This document shows, in pieces, positions 38,585 through 51,731 of a stretch of 64,000 nucleotides of DNA. How positions within the stretch are numbered: position 1 is the first letter of the stretch; each line of letters begins with the position of its first letter. The notes under the pieces are model-generated. The model was not told where the DNA came from, searched no databases, and was given only the letters and a program-made list of their open reading frames with translations. Where the stretch lies: assembly GCA_907165065.1 (NCBI GenBank), contig OU015524.1, positions 60,429,295 through 60,493,294 on the forward strand, read 5' to 3'. Origin of the DNA: Caprimulgus europaeus (taxonomy: Eukaryota > Chordata > Aves > Caprimulgiformes > Caprimulgidae). The translations under genes were made by a program, and so were the position numbers.

Positions 38585-38935
38585 CAGCCCGTGGAGGTCC
38601 ATGGTGGTGCAGATGACCACCTGTAGCCCGTGGAGGACCCCACGCCGGAGCAGGTGGATGCCGAAGGAGGCTGTGACCCCGCAGGAAGCCCGCGCTGGAG
38701 CAGGTTCCTGTCAGGACCTGTAGCCCGTGGAGAGAGGAGCCCACGCCGGAGCAGGTTTGCTGGCAGGACTTGTGACCCCGTGGGGGACCTGCGCTGGAGC
38801 AGTCCCTTCCTGAAGGACTGCACCCCATGGAATGGACCCAGACTGGAGCAGCTGTCAGTCATGGGAAGGACTCACGTTGGAGCAGTTGGTGGAGGACTGT
38901 CTCCCGTGAGAGGGACCCCACACTGGTGCGGGGGA
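38585..38935 (+). repeat. Imperfect array of about 50-bp units inside the LTR
   Basis: Six or seven diverged units alternate a 'tagcccgtggagga' or 'tgaccccgtgggg' start with a 'cacgccggagcaggt' or 'cgctggagcag' end, at 38585, 38622, 38675, 38722, 38774, 38822 and beyond. The spacing of about 37-53 bp and the divergence between units suggest an old expansion inherited with the LTR family. Confidence 0.82.
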
Positions 38936-39136
38936 AGGAGACCTCCCCCTGAGGAGGAAGCAGCGGCAGAAACACCGTGTGATGAACTGACCCCAACCCC
39001 ATTCCCTGTCCCCCTGTGCTGCTGGGGGGAGGAGGTGGAAAATCGGGAAAGAGATTAAGCCCGGGAAGAAGGGAGGGATGGGGGAGGTGTTTTAAGATTT
39101 GGTTTTACTTCTCATTCTCCTCTGATTTTGATTTGT

Positions 39137-39142
39137 AATAAA
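39137..39142 (+). promoter_or_regulatory. LTR poly(A) signal AATAAA
   Basis: AATAAA in gatttgtaataaagtaaatt, followed within 15 bases by a long T run, as expected for the end of the R region. Confidence 0.65.
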
Positions 39143-39339
39143 GTAAATTTGTTTTTTTTTTTTCCCCCAAGTCGAGTCTGTTTTGCCCGTGCCAGTAATT
39201 GGTGAGTGATCTCTCTCCGTCCTTATCTCCACCCACGAGCTTTTCGTTATAATTTTCTCCCCCTGCCCATTTGAGGAGGGGGAGTGATAGAGTGGGCTTT
39301 GGTGGGCATCCGGTCTCTAGCCAGGGTCAACCCACCACA

Positions 39340-41734
39340 GTATCCAAAAGCATCAATTTTTCTATACTACTATTAAGATAATCTAAGGTGACTAGCATGA
39401 CAGTAGACACCTGTACGGTATATAACTGTGTTTGACCACATTAATCCCAGTTGCTCTGTATTTTTCTGTGGCTATGGTGAACAAACTAGAAAATAGACCT
39501 CAAAACTTGATACCAGTTTGTTACCAAATACAATCAGAAATATACAAAACAGCAGTAAATAATCTCTCCTGAGCATTTCAGATGTCTGACTATATCTTCT
39601 AGGCTTGATAATAACAAGATTGCATGGAGTCTTGGGCTTTTGTTCAGTCAATATTATCTCCCAAGAGGTCTACACACTGTTCTGCTTCTCCAGAAATGCA
39701 GAATCACAGGACTACAGCATAATTCAGGTCTCCAGTCAACCCTCCTGCTCAAAACAACTAGGAGGTCATTCCATGTTGCTGAATCACAGAGACCGAGATT
39801 TCTTAACAGAATACCCCATCCTTTTTCCCACTTCATAGAAAATCATCTATTATCTTAAAAGCAGATAGTTATATGTCTGGATTTCACTATCTTCATTTAA
39901 TAAATCTTGAAAAATGTGAAGTCTAGTTTTTCTCCAACAGTCTTGAAAAATAAATTTACTGATTTTTCATTTAGATCTTCTTGGAGTCATGGGATTCCAA
40001 AACCTGAGATTTTCAAAGAATCCTCTTACAATATGAGACTAAGGTAACAGCCCTGGAAATGCTACTTCATTAAGTACACCACAGCTGACAATTTCAGTTA
40101 AGTCTGACCAGGAAGGTACATTTTAAGGAAATGACTTTTAGTTGGTCAAGTTTTCCCTCAGGCATTTTTATGTATCCTATATATACTTCATACTCAGGCA
40201 TGTTTATTCTCCCATGAAAGCTCTGGTAACACAGCCAGCATGATCAACCACACATATAAAACTATAGTAGAAAAACACTAAGAAATTTATCCACAGGCAT
40301 GGATAGGAAAAATACCCTGAGCAAATCCTCCATGCATTTCCATTAACACCCTCAGTGGAAACTCCAGTACTTCCTCTGTGCCCACAATTTGTACCTGCCT
40401 GAAAGGCATAAACAGGGCCCAACATTGACATGTATACACCCCTGTGGGAGGACCCCAGCTCATGTCTTTAGGGCCTGATTTTTCCCAATTGCTGGCAATT
40501 TGACAATGCTGTGGCATGGCTCACTAAAGGCTATAATGGACAAAGACACCATACCTGACTTCAGGCTCCTAAATCACAAACCACAGTATGGTAAAGGTAA
40601 CCTGGGACAAGTATCACTGTGTGCTTCCCCTTGACGAAGTCTTCCCCTGTGAGCTGCCGAGAGATGGGAGTCTGGGCTCAACTGACCTTTGATCTGACTT
40701 GATATCATTTTTCTCTGCCTCTCACTCCCCGCATACCCTTCAGATACATTGTAGCATCCTTCCTTCTGCACTGTCTTTTTGGAAGCCTGCCTTCATGGTG
40801 TGCAGGGAAAGGGATCTACTAAATTCTCTTCCCACTTTTCCATGGCTACTCCATGTCCAGTTCCCAGTGATGCAAACCCAGAGACAAGAAGTGACAAAAT
40901 TTTCCTCCAGGAATTCAGGTAGAGTTTAACATCAGTATAATACTTTGTCTTAAAACAAGACTCCTTAACCTGAATATTGCAGATCTTCCTCTTCACAGCT
41001 CCCCTTCACAGAGGGATTACAGTTTCATGGCTATGAGAATGTTATATCTAGTGGCACTGTTTTTAAGAAAAACCTGTCATCTACTGCTCCATCTAATAAA
41101 GACAAGAGATTCTTCAACTCTTCACATCAAAAGATTCAGCTTGATGTTTCTTATGAGTCATGAGTTAATGAATTATGTAGCTTGCTTTCTCTCAAGTGTG
41201 TAATTTGATCTCCAAGCATGAGCAACAGTTTTTGTATTTCAATCAGTAAACAATTGCTCTTTAAAAACATTCCAACTGATGTTTATTTGTACAATCTGTC
41301 CTTCAGCAGAGCCTTGGGTTTTTTTGAATTAAAAGATGTTACTCTAATAGCAAAGTGTCTAAAAACTGACAAAACATTACATTTGATCATGTGTGATGAG
41401 CGCACTAAGGAAGTATGTAGTTTGGAAGGCTGATGCAGCATCTCACAGAAATTACTGTGTCTTAAACATTGCTTCTTTCTGAACTAACTAGTTTTTATCA
41501 CTGCAGTAAGAATTTTATTTTTTAAATTACAGGGATCAGATTTCGAACAAAAAAACATGTGTAAAGCATAGATTGAATGAAAGGAAAATAAAACATTTTT
41601 CTTCAGGTTTAAGTTAAAAGTGGTTACTGTGGATACCTCTTCAGTGCTGAGACCTTGACTGGTCACTTCAGAGTAAGGAAACAGTATATTCTTTCTAGAT
41701 TAGAACAACTTTGTGGCAATTAGCCAGGCTACAA

Positions 41735-41814
<80 letters not shown>

Positions 41815-43212
41815 CTGGAAGATCAAATTGTAGCTAAAAACTTGTAACCTTAAACATAACAACTGTAGTGCCAGACAGCTTTGGACACCCATTTTCCAGA
41901 CAAGACAAAACAGCAGGTTACCGCTCACCCTTCCAGTGGACTAACACTGTCCATTATATAACACTTAAGAACATCATTATAACACAGATATTTAAATACA
42001 CAATTGAAATGTCTTCTAATTTGTGAGGTTAAAAAATTTTTGATCAGTTTTTAGAGAGCTATACATTACTTTGTAGTAATCATCCAAACCAAAAGAATAT
42101 GCTGTTGCAGTGTAGCATTTTAGACTCTCTATGCAGGAAACAGCACCTAAGGTTTGCACTGGTCAGCAAGGTATCTCAAAGCAAACTATTTCAAAGTACC
42201 ATGTCCTTCTTCAGATTTAGTTCCTTAAGTATAAATCATTGTAAATCCCCGGCTTTTGATAAAGGTTGAAAAAAAACCAGTGTCCCCATGTCCATCTTCC
42301 GTAATGAGAAAACACATTTTTGCCAACACTGCTATTTTTGTCTTGCAGTTCATGTTTATTTCCTTTTACTGACTAAAACTGGAAGAAATGTACCTGGTTT
42401 TGTGCAAATATGGCAGGAATGCTTATTTTGGTAGGGGCTTTTTTATTTTATCTCCTGGCTTATGGCTTTGTATATTATTACGATAGCTATACCCAGTGAC
42501 AGAACAGTGGTAGATTTAATGCATCTATATCTCGTTCTGGATGTCCACAGCACAGTATATTACCAACACCCTTATATATCATAGCTCCTTTAGTGCCACA
42601 GTCTCACAGACAAATCACTACTATGACCATAGACCTCATGGATACAGCTGTGCAATTTTGACAAGTCTCTAAATCACGAAGTGGATTCTGATACACAGTG
42701 ACAAATATTTTATCCTCTGCAAAGTTCCTTTATAGTCAATTGGACAACTCATGAGAAAAAAAGATACCCAGTCTCCATATTTACTGGTCAGATACCTGTT
42801 CATTTCGTTTCCATGTTCTGGCCCATCTTTATGTTTATTCCTGTATCTAATGCTGATCTCTTTTACTTTCCATGTGTTCTCCCACAGTCATGATACCTCA
42901 ATAAAATAATAATGTTTTCTCATTGATTACTAAGGATGAGTTTTCAGGGATTTTTAATTCCTGAGGTCAGTTCTCAGGAATTAAACCTGAGACCTGTATG
43001 GTACAAGAGAGCTTTAAGCCAGTCACAGGATCCAGAGGCAAATTTCTTCTGGAAATTTTATCTGAAGAAGATAAACCAAGATTTATACAGGCTGTAGCAA
43101 AATGGGTCCCAATCTGCCTCAGACCTTTAATTTACTCTTCAAAACCAAAAATAATTATTAAGTTCAGAAAGTTTACAACAGAGAGACTAGACAAGTGGAT
43201 GTAGCTCAAATA
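39340..43212. other. Unique non-coding DNA
   Basis: No gene recognised over 3.9 kb apart from a (TAA)n array at 41735-41811. Several open frames of 60-82 codons overlap on opposite strands and look random. Confidence 0.5.
41735..41811. repeat. (TAA)n trinucleotide microsatellite
   Basis: About 25 uninterrupted AAT/TAA copies. The antisense frame through it (41695-41928) is a run of leucines and is not a gene. Confidence 0.97.
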
Positions 43213-43602
43213 CACAGAATCACAGAATCGTAGGGGTTGGAAGGGACCTCAGGAGATCATCTAGTTCAACTTCCCTGCCAAAGCAGGTTCCCTACAACAG
43301 ATTGCACAGGAAAGCGTCCACTCAGGTTTTGAACATCTCCAGAGATGGAAATTCCACAACCTCTCTAGGCAGCTTATTCCAGTGCTCCAACACCTTTACG
43401 ATAAAGAAGTTTTTCCTTAAGTTTGTATGGAATTTCCAGTGTTCCAGTTTTTGTCCATTGCCCCTTGTCCTGTCACTAAGGTACTATGGAAAAGAGCCCG
43501 GCCTCATCCATTTAGCCCCTGCACTTCAGGTATTTCTAGACATTGATTAGATCCCCCCATCAATCTTCTCCAAGCTGAAGTGTCTCAGCCTTTCCTCATA
43601 CA
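43213..43602 (-). mobile_element. CR1 LINE 3' fragment
   Basis: The plus strand begins cacagaatcacagaatcgta, then ggttggaagggacctcagga, and continues through catctccagagatggaaatt and attgccccttgtcctgtcac to gtctcagcctttcctcata. It is the last 390 bases or so of a CR1 on the minus strand, close in type to the large copy at 17711-21312. Only the C-terminal end of ORF2 is covered, with broken frames. Confidence 0.93.
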
Positions 43603-46600
43603 CAGTAACTCCATAAACAACTAATCAAGAAAGACAGATGCACTGCCTTTCACTTCTAAATTGCTGTTTCAAATCTGGACCTGGTGTCTAAAATGTTAAT
43701 TTCAACATATGACATCTACTCTGTGGCCAATATGAAGCGAATTCCCGGTCCCTGGACAGTTTCTAATGAACAGGTGGCAATTACCCAAGAAAAGACAACA
43801 ACCACAATTGGCACCCCAGTGGGGAGTCATAGCAGTAGGACAACAACTGAATCAGTCAAAAGAAAAAGTTATCTCCTCACCCCCTCCAGATAGTTCAGCT
43901 AAAGCAGGCTTGAAACAAATAGGCAAAGCGCTGTGGGAGAAGATTGTATTATGATTGTCCTGCCATCCTTTTTCTTTGTGAATAAAACAGGAGACTTGTT
44001 TTTCCAAGGCTGTCAATCTCACACCTTTTACAATTTGAGAAATAAAGAGAGAAATGTTGCTCTGTCCCCCCTTACCAGGTCTCCCTGCTGTGACAGTGAG
44101 TGTTGCCAGTCACACGCTTGAGCTCTAGATCAAAACCAGGTGGCACAGCAAACTGTATTTAAACTTTGACCCTCAGTTCCACTCTGTTGCACAGCTTTTG
44201 CTTAGAAAAGAAAAAAAAAAAAAAGAAAAAAAAGGTTTTGATAGCAACAAATCACAAAATCTTTCACTTGCCAAAGAACTCATTAAATAGATATTCTACC
44301 CCAACCTTAAATGTTCCTGCAGTGTGACCCTCCTCTCAAAGCACAGATTATAAAAAGGAATTGAATAGTGAATTTGTCTTCCAGATTCTAATATTACATT
44401 TTCTTTCCTGTTTCCTTTTAGAAAGACAACAGAAAAAAAATCATAAAGAAAAAGGAAGAAGAAATTGATAAATCTGTCCAGCTACTATGAGGAAACAAAA
44501 TGTCTGCTGTGCAATGTCACAGCTAGTAATGCCTCAGATTCAACCAAAACAGCATTGAAAAATAGCCAAACAGGAACCTTTCATGTCTGACTTCATAGGT
44601 CACCCATCGAATGCTGTGAGTTCTTTCTGTGATTCTCTCAGCTAAGTACTTCCAGATAAAGTAGTTCAAATACACAGAATGAGAAAAATCAACAAAGGAC
44701 AAGACACAATGAGCAGTCTAGAAATACCACTTAGCTAGTGCATTGTAACAGGCAGCACTGGATTAGTAGCAACATGGCAAACAACTCATTGCAATTTGAG
44801 AGTTTGTCTTGTGACCAAAGTACTTTTCAGGTTTATCATTCTAATTTCAAATGTGCTATCAGATATGTACATCATCAGAGCACAGTTAATGTTCAATTGA
44901 GTTAAGAAAATCCCCAGACTCTGCACTTCCAGCAAAATGCTACTTTGAAGTAGCTTAATAGCAACTAGAGGCCACAAATAAGCACAAGACATTGGAAAAT
45001 ATATTCAATGAAAGGAACTGTCTCAAGAATTTATTCTATAATATAGAAAACAGAGGCATGAAAACTGGAAAGGCTGCCTATCTTCCTCCACTGAAATAAC
45101 AGCAACTGGATGCTATTTCCATTATATATCTATATATAGATATGTATATATAGATATGTATACATACACATTAAGAGTATCTATCACATCTATCACGCCT
45201 AGAATTACTGATACTGAAATGGAGTAAGGAAGAATATTTTCTTGTATCCTGCATGTGTGTGTGCATGCGTGTTACACCTCCAAAACTGCAAAAACTACAC
45301 AGCAGGAATAATCAACCCTACAAAAGCTTTGCAGTAGTTGTGACTTTAGAAGATTTTCTGCATTAACTGAGAATTACTTCTTTTTAAAACATGTGACAAC
45401 AGAAAAACTGTTTCAAGTTGACTAGGAGGCTCAGAAAAAAAGCAAAGGCTATGATTTCATATTATTTCTGCACTGTTTAATCAGTTACTTTGTTGCTAGA
45501 CTTCTCATATTTTGCATTTATCTGATTTCTGTCATCTTTCTGGTTTAAGAAGAAAGCATAGTAAAAAGACAGCCTATAACTTTACAACAAGGATCAAGCA
45601 GAGATATTGGTGTAAGAAGTCTCCAGGACAGATCCTTGTTTACATTGTAAATCTGAATAACTCCATGACTTCAGGGAACTTAGTTATCCATGATAATAGT
45701 GCAAAAACTATAAGAATCTAGGCCACCAATTCTATTTGTTATCGTTGAAAGGCTGACCCAAGCACATGGGATTTAAAAAATAGTATCACTTCAGTAAATC
45801 AATGAAGAGCTCAGAACAATTCCTTCAGATCAGTGGCTTTATTGGGTTTTTTCATACTTACTTGCATTGCATCTTGTCATGTCTTTCTCGTACTGCCTTT
45901 GCTCACAAGGTTAGTCAATGCTGGTTTACCTTGGCCTGGTATACCCTACTTGTTTTTCCATGTTCAATTATATGCCATTCAGTCTACCTCATTTGTACAT
46001 GACTAATACTACATTCCTAGATAACAACATGTCTTAATAATTTTTTGCTCAGTAGTGTATGTAGAAATCAGTCATTCTGTTCCTTGCTTCACACTGGTTA
46101 CATTTTCATTTTTTAGCCTGGTTTTCTAAGGAAATAAGGCTTGCTTGAATGTGCTTGTCTGTCTGTCAATCCCCTTCTAATAACTTTGCAATCAGATCTG
46201 AAAGAGAGTTGGAATCTGAAAGACAAGTTATTATGAGAATTGTGAGGAAAAGTCAGAAATCAGGAGGAGGAAGATCCGGGATTACTGCCACTTCCAAATG
46301 ACAGGCAGATGAATCGGCATAGCAGCAGGAAGCCAGCTGGTCTGGGAGCACACGTGCAGCACTAGGTTACCCACCACAAATGCTATTTCTTGCTCAGAGG
46401 AGAGTACCAAAAAGAAGAGCAATTGTGAAGCTGGCAGCATGTATTTAAAAGAATTAGGGTGCAAAGCCATAGGAAACAAGGTTTCCTTAGTTCCTCTCTT
46501 AAGGAACTACACATTTTACAGTTTCAAATCTTTATAAACATATTGCCCAGAACCATACCATTCTGTCCCATTTGAGAAATCAAAACCCTGCCCTCCCTGC

Positions 46601-49600
46601 CTTTATAAGCAATCTTCTCTTTGCAACACAAACACTTCAAATGCATTTCTGTAAATAAACTAATTGTAAAATAACTTTATTAAAAAGTGAACATTTCAGA
46701 TTTTTTTGTTCATGCTGTTGGTCTGTTTTACATGCACAGTTCAAGTAATCCTACTTTTCAATTTCCCCATCAACACTGATTTACAATCAAGAACATTATT
46801 TTTCAAAAGAAGGATCAGATATTCTGAGACATTCCAGGCTGTATTTATAAGTCACTATCTCCAAAGATCTGAGTGAAATTCAGCTGCGTTATAAAGTATT
46901 TGTATTACAAAGAGAAAAATATCAGGTTTTCCTTTTTATTGAGACACCTCTAGAGTTAATTTTTTTATCTTTTAACTATCTGATGACACATAGGAAGACA
47001 CAGCACTGGATGTGTGCCACAGTTTCAGGTATGAGTCTCTTTGCTTCCTCTCACATCTGTTGCTTGCTTTTAAAAATTTTCAAGCATTTTTCCATCCTTC
47101 TCAGCCCTGAACCTTGGATAGTTGAATAAACCCCAAACAGCAATTGATTATATTGGGTGAGGCTACTGATTTGTGTTTAAAAAGTCCCCTAAATATCTCT
47201 TTCTTCTTTATTTCTGTTTCATCAACTTTATTTCTGTTCATGTTTTCCCTATGCTTGGCCTATATAACTTTCTAGATGAAGAATTAAAATTGACATATCT
47301 AAGCCACTTTAAATTAATGTAAATATAGATTACAAAACTCTCAAGCAATAACCATAAAGTGTTACCAAACTTTTCCGTTTTATTGCAGCAAATCAGAAGT
47401 TACATGATATGCCATTTGGCAGTGTTGAAAAACTTCACTGTAACTCAAGTGTGGTTGTTAACTATGCAGCTTCTGATACATAAAGTGGCCTCACATTATC
47501 AAAATAAATCCATTTTACCCTCCCTTCTCTCTGAAATGGCACATAGAAACAAAACAATTTTTATGGTTCAATTTAATTATTTGCTCCACCAGTCTATATG
47601 ACTAAAAAGCCAGACATGGTTTCAGAAGGGGCACTATTAGTTTTCTTGTGCAGAAATTTGAAAATCTTGACACTTATTTAAGGCTGGAAGGTTACATTTC
47701 AGAATACAGAAGATGTAGGAATTAGTATTATCCTTATGGTTGACTATATGTGAGTTTTCTGTTATATCTATACATATATATATCTCTCTAAATATATTTT
47801 ATCAGCAGTATACCGTTTTTGTTTTCAGCTACAACTACACACAAGAACATCTGTCATATTGATGATATTGTTACAAAGTTTTTAAAGACTATAAGAATCC
47901 AGAGACAGCGTTCTTTTGAGGACAGTTAGAGAGAGGCAATATGAAGAAACATGGCATTAATTATAAATATTAATATGCTCCATGTTTTTTCCTGTTTTCT
48001 TTTGAGAAAATGATCAGTAAGCTGACATAAGTATCATACTCTTCCTGATAGCACAACGTAATTGTGGCAGGGGGGCAGTGCCATTTTTGAGACTGAACTT
48101 TTTAATGAAACACACAAAAGACCTGCCCATTCACCAGAGAATAGTTAATAACTCACTAGTTTGGAAATCAAGCTGGGACTGGAAAGATTTTGTTCTTCAT
48201 GTCCAGAAGTGTTTCTACATCACCTACATCAGGATTACCCTGAACAACAAAAGTGCCTCATCAAGAGTATTCCTAATAAGCTCTATTTGATAGAACACAT
48301 GTGATCTAGCAACCCCCAAACTGTGAATCTCTGGCTTAAATTTCAATCTAAGGGGGTAAATTTGTATTGCTCCCTGAATGACTCACCAGCCCAGAGAACG
48401 TAGTCTCCACGATCACTTTAAAGTAGCATTCGGAACACCATTTGTTACCACAAGTATTCACCTGTTTTATTATTTATGTAAACTAGTGCTTTTGACCAAT
48501 AAGTAAATTTGACACACACTTACATGAAAAAATGCCAAATCAACCTTTAAATTGCCTCATTTAGGAAAGTATTTATATTCTGGGAAATGCTCTTTATTTT
48601 TCCTTAGTAGAGACTTTCCAACATAACTTTTAACAATTTTGTCATTAATATGCTCACTAATACATTAATGGAAGTCTATTGTTCAACGTGTTTCATCTTT
48701 TCATATTAATTCTGTATTGTATCATTTGTATTCACTTTGGTGAACACTTCTTTTGATCTACATCTTATCACATTAATGATTTTGCTATGAACAACATTGT
48801 ATTATGAGACTTCAATATTCTGTCAGCATATCTAAATGCTAATAATTCAAAGTTGATCAAACCACATGGCAAAAAGAAGGTCAAAAAATGAGCAGCCATA
48901 ATACAGGGTTGGCAAAGCTATTAGAAAAATATGGAACTCATTAATGACCATCGTATAAGACACTTTCAAAGATGAATAATGACATGAGAATCTAGAAGTA
49001 GATAGTTATTAAGTATTGGTGCATAATTTGTGGCTAAACATAGACAACAAATTATTAAATAGATAGGGAAACTGACACTGTTTTTTTGCTCTTGTATTAT
49101 TTTTTTTCATCTCTATCTCTTTCACCATCTTTTTTATTTTTATTCACAATGTGCCTGTATTAGTTTTGCTCTTTGAGGATATATTGCACATATTTTTCAG
49201 GCTATTCCTTGCATTCATACATTTCCCTCTCCAAAAAATTTTCCTGTCAAACAGACTCAATTCTGTGGGTGTCTGTGGTAAGTGTGCAAAACCCAGAAAG
49301 CTGAGATTAATTTGAAGTTAGGCAAAAAGAGCTTTCTTTCATCCCTACTGTATACAGTACTGGGATAATAATTTTTAGAAATAAGATTATGCTGGTCACC
49401 TTATAGTATCTCCATGATAATCTACAATTTTTATGTAGTGTGAGATAAATGCAAGCCAAAGAGATCATGCTTCAGTTGGAACTGTTTAAATGTAGGCAGC
49501 TAAGGATTCTGAAAGTCTGCTTTATCTTGAGGCTGAGCTTTTGAATTCTACTTTATTTTATTTCTTTAAAAACAGTCTCCATGCAGATTTTGAGGTAAAA

Positions 49601-51731
49601 ATTTTGTAGAGAATTGAAAAGTGTAACATTAATCGTTGTTCAAATTAAACAAACATGCTCTGGAATTTTGGTATGCAAGTAATTGAAAAATCAGAAATAA
49701 TGTTATTTCTTAAGAGAGTTAAAAGAGAACTACAACCTTTCCATTATCCCAACACAAAAGAGTGCTTCTATTGGGAAAACAAAATTAATTTTTTGGTTGT
49801 TGGATTCACATCTGCTTAGTTCAGAATTGTCTTCTCAAAGAGATAAAGCAGTGTTTAGTGATAAAGCAAACACAGCGTGATCCGTTAAATTGTAAAGCTA
49901 CTCTTGTTAGTCATAGGCCAGAATTTTAAGACATTAGAGCTACTCTGACTAACAGCTGCTCAAGCCTTGAGCTAGCTGATGTTAGACTGCCCTATACAAA
50001 ATCTTCACCAGTTTCTGCTGGGTCTCATTTTAAATGCCTCTTGTACTCATAAGGCAATTTGGGTTTGTTCTAGGGTAAGAATGGTTGCAGCCAGGCCTCT
50101 GAACCTGCAAGCTATTTTGTGCATCTTGCCCTTTCCGTGTGCATCCTTCTGTCTCCAGTAGCAACTGCCTCTGGTGTCAGAGGCTGCCTACACACAGCAG
50201 CTTGTGAAATCAGAACCATCATCATGCAGGAGATCCAAAAGTATGTAAAAAGCACAAAAATCCACAGATGTGAAATCACCACTGGTTCGACAGATCTTCA
50301 GAAGCAGAGGCACTGATGGCTCTGACTTTCCTATAGCTCCAACTAAGATTTCAACCTTGGAACTTGGCATTGACTATAAAAGGTCACAGGAGTAGGTCTT
50401 CTGCAAATGAAACTTTTCTGGAAGCATTTCTGATCATGTTCAAAATGCTGCAGAATTTTGCTTACTTTGTTTCACACATTCCATGATACAAATGAAAACA
50501 AATGAAAACAAATGAAAACAAATGAAAACAAATGAAAACAAATGAAAACAAATGAAAACAACTATTCTTCCTGAGTCTGTTCCCGAACTATTGCCCTGAG
50601 TCTCACACGATATTATAAACAATTACAGCTAATTCACAATAAAAAGTTATCTTCCACTTTTCAGCCACTATCTCTGTTCAAGTCAATAGATTCAAAATAC
50701 AAGTGTATTGAAAGACAGTATTTTGAAGTTTCATAATTTCAGTCCTGTCACCCTTACATCTACATCCATCCAAAGGTATCCGTCAGATATAAGGTTCTTG
50801 ACTCCACTGTCAAGCACATTCATCATGAGCTTTCACCCGTCTTTCATCTCATTTGGTCTAAGAAGTCAAATTAACATCTGTCCACCCTACGATAATATGC
50901 TATCATTGTATTTTCCAATAAGTATATTTTTATTTTGTTTGGTGCTAGCCCACCTGTTTCAGAGGGAACTTCATTATCATCATCCATAAACAATTTTATC
51001 AGTCTTTAAGTTGTTGCTTACCATCCTTCTGCCACAATGGCTTTGAAACAAACAAACAAGTACCCTTTGGCAAGAGGTATGCTGCCAGATATCTCACCAG
51101 ATATGTCCAGATGAGTGATTTGAGCACAGGTAAAAATATTTAAATTTGCTTTAAACTGCCTTTAGACATACCATTGACTTCTTGGACACCCATTCTCACT
51201 GTATCTCAGTTTCATTCTTTCTCATCCTTATTAGAAGTGCTTGAGGAACTCGCACTATGTTTTTGGTTTTGTAGTTGTACAGCAGGTTCTACATACCAGG
51301 GACCCAAAGTAGTCCTCATTTGTGACAGATTTCTAGGCAGTGTTTTCATTTAAATTACAGGAGGAAAAAAAATTAAAAACACGAAGAAAAACCAAAACTC
51401 AATAAATCAATTCTAAAATCTTTCCTGAGGAGTCAGGAATCCAAATCAATCCAGCCCATTAGGATTTTTGAATTGTTGCATTCAAGCAGGACCTGCCAGG
51501 CTAGCTTGCTCCTCTTACTCCAGCAAAAAGTCCTGCAGATGTAACGGCCTTCGAGTAAAATTAATATATAACCTAACCTCAGTCCAGTGTTGTAACCCAC
51601 TACTGTTGAACACATATTTGGGGTATTTTTTCCTTTCCATGTAAGAATGATGCCCAAAAGTGTTCTGATACTCATCTGAATTGTCCCAGTTCTTCCTCAG
51701 GAGTGCTGGGAAATAAATTACTTCTAATTAC
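43603..51731. other. Unique non-coding DNA, 8 kb
   Basis: No gene recognised. An A-rich run lies at 44207-44233, an alternating TA-rich stretch at about 45125-45170, a TA-rich patch near 47765-47800, and a decamer array at 50491-50560. At 43809-43825 the sequence tggcaccccagtgggga loosely resembles a retroviral primer-binding site, but no LTR end lies directly before it. Confidence 0.5.
50491..50560. repeat. Seven perfect copies of AATGAAAACA
   Basis: A 10-bp unit is repeated seven times without a mismatch, then ends in actattcttc. There are no spacers, so it is a minisatellite and not a CRISPR array. Confidence 0.97.

Larger units (their letters stand above)
38185..39339 (+). mobile_element. 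Solo LTR, 1155 bp, G+C-rich, with internal repeats
   Basis: It begins tgtattgggtttgcgtggca and ends tagccagggtcaacccaccaca without the last bases differing from a TG...CA element. A perfect 5-bp target duplication, GTATC, flanks it (38180-38184 and 39340-39344). Internally there is an A run (38371-38398) after gataacataattaag, an array of about 50-bp units (38585-38935), and a poly(A) signal AATAAA (39137-39142) followed by a T-rich stretch. The 5-bp duplication and the absence of viral genes fit a solo ERVL-class LTR. Open frames of 125-160 codons inside it come from the G+C-rich repeat array on either strand and show no domain. Confidence 0.9.

Noticed and set aside
38346..39058. Overlapping frames of 82-160 codons on both strands
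   Set aside because: They arise from the G+C-rich repeat array within a solo LTR, with no domain or constraint visible.
41695..41928. 77-codon frame with a polyleucine run
   Set aside because: The leucines are the antisense translation of the (TAA)n microsatellite.
50491..50560. CRISPR-like array
   Set aside because: The units are contiguous decamers without spacers, in a bird-type genome.
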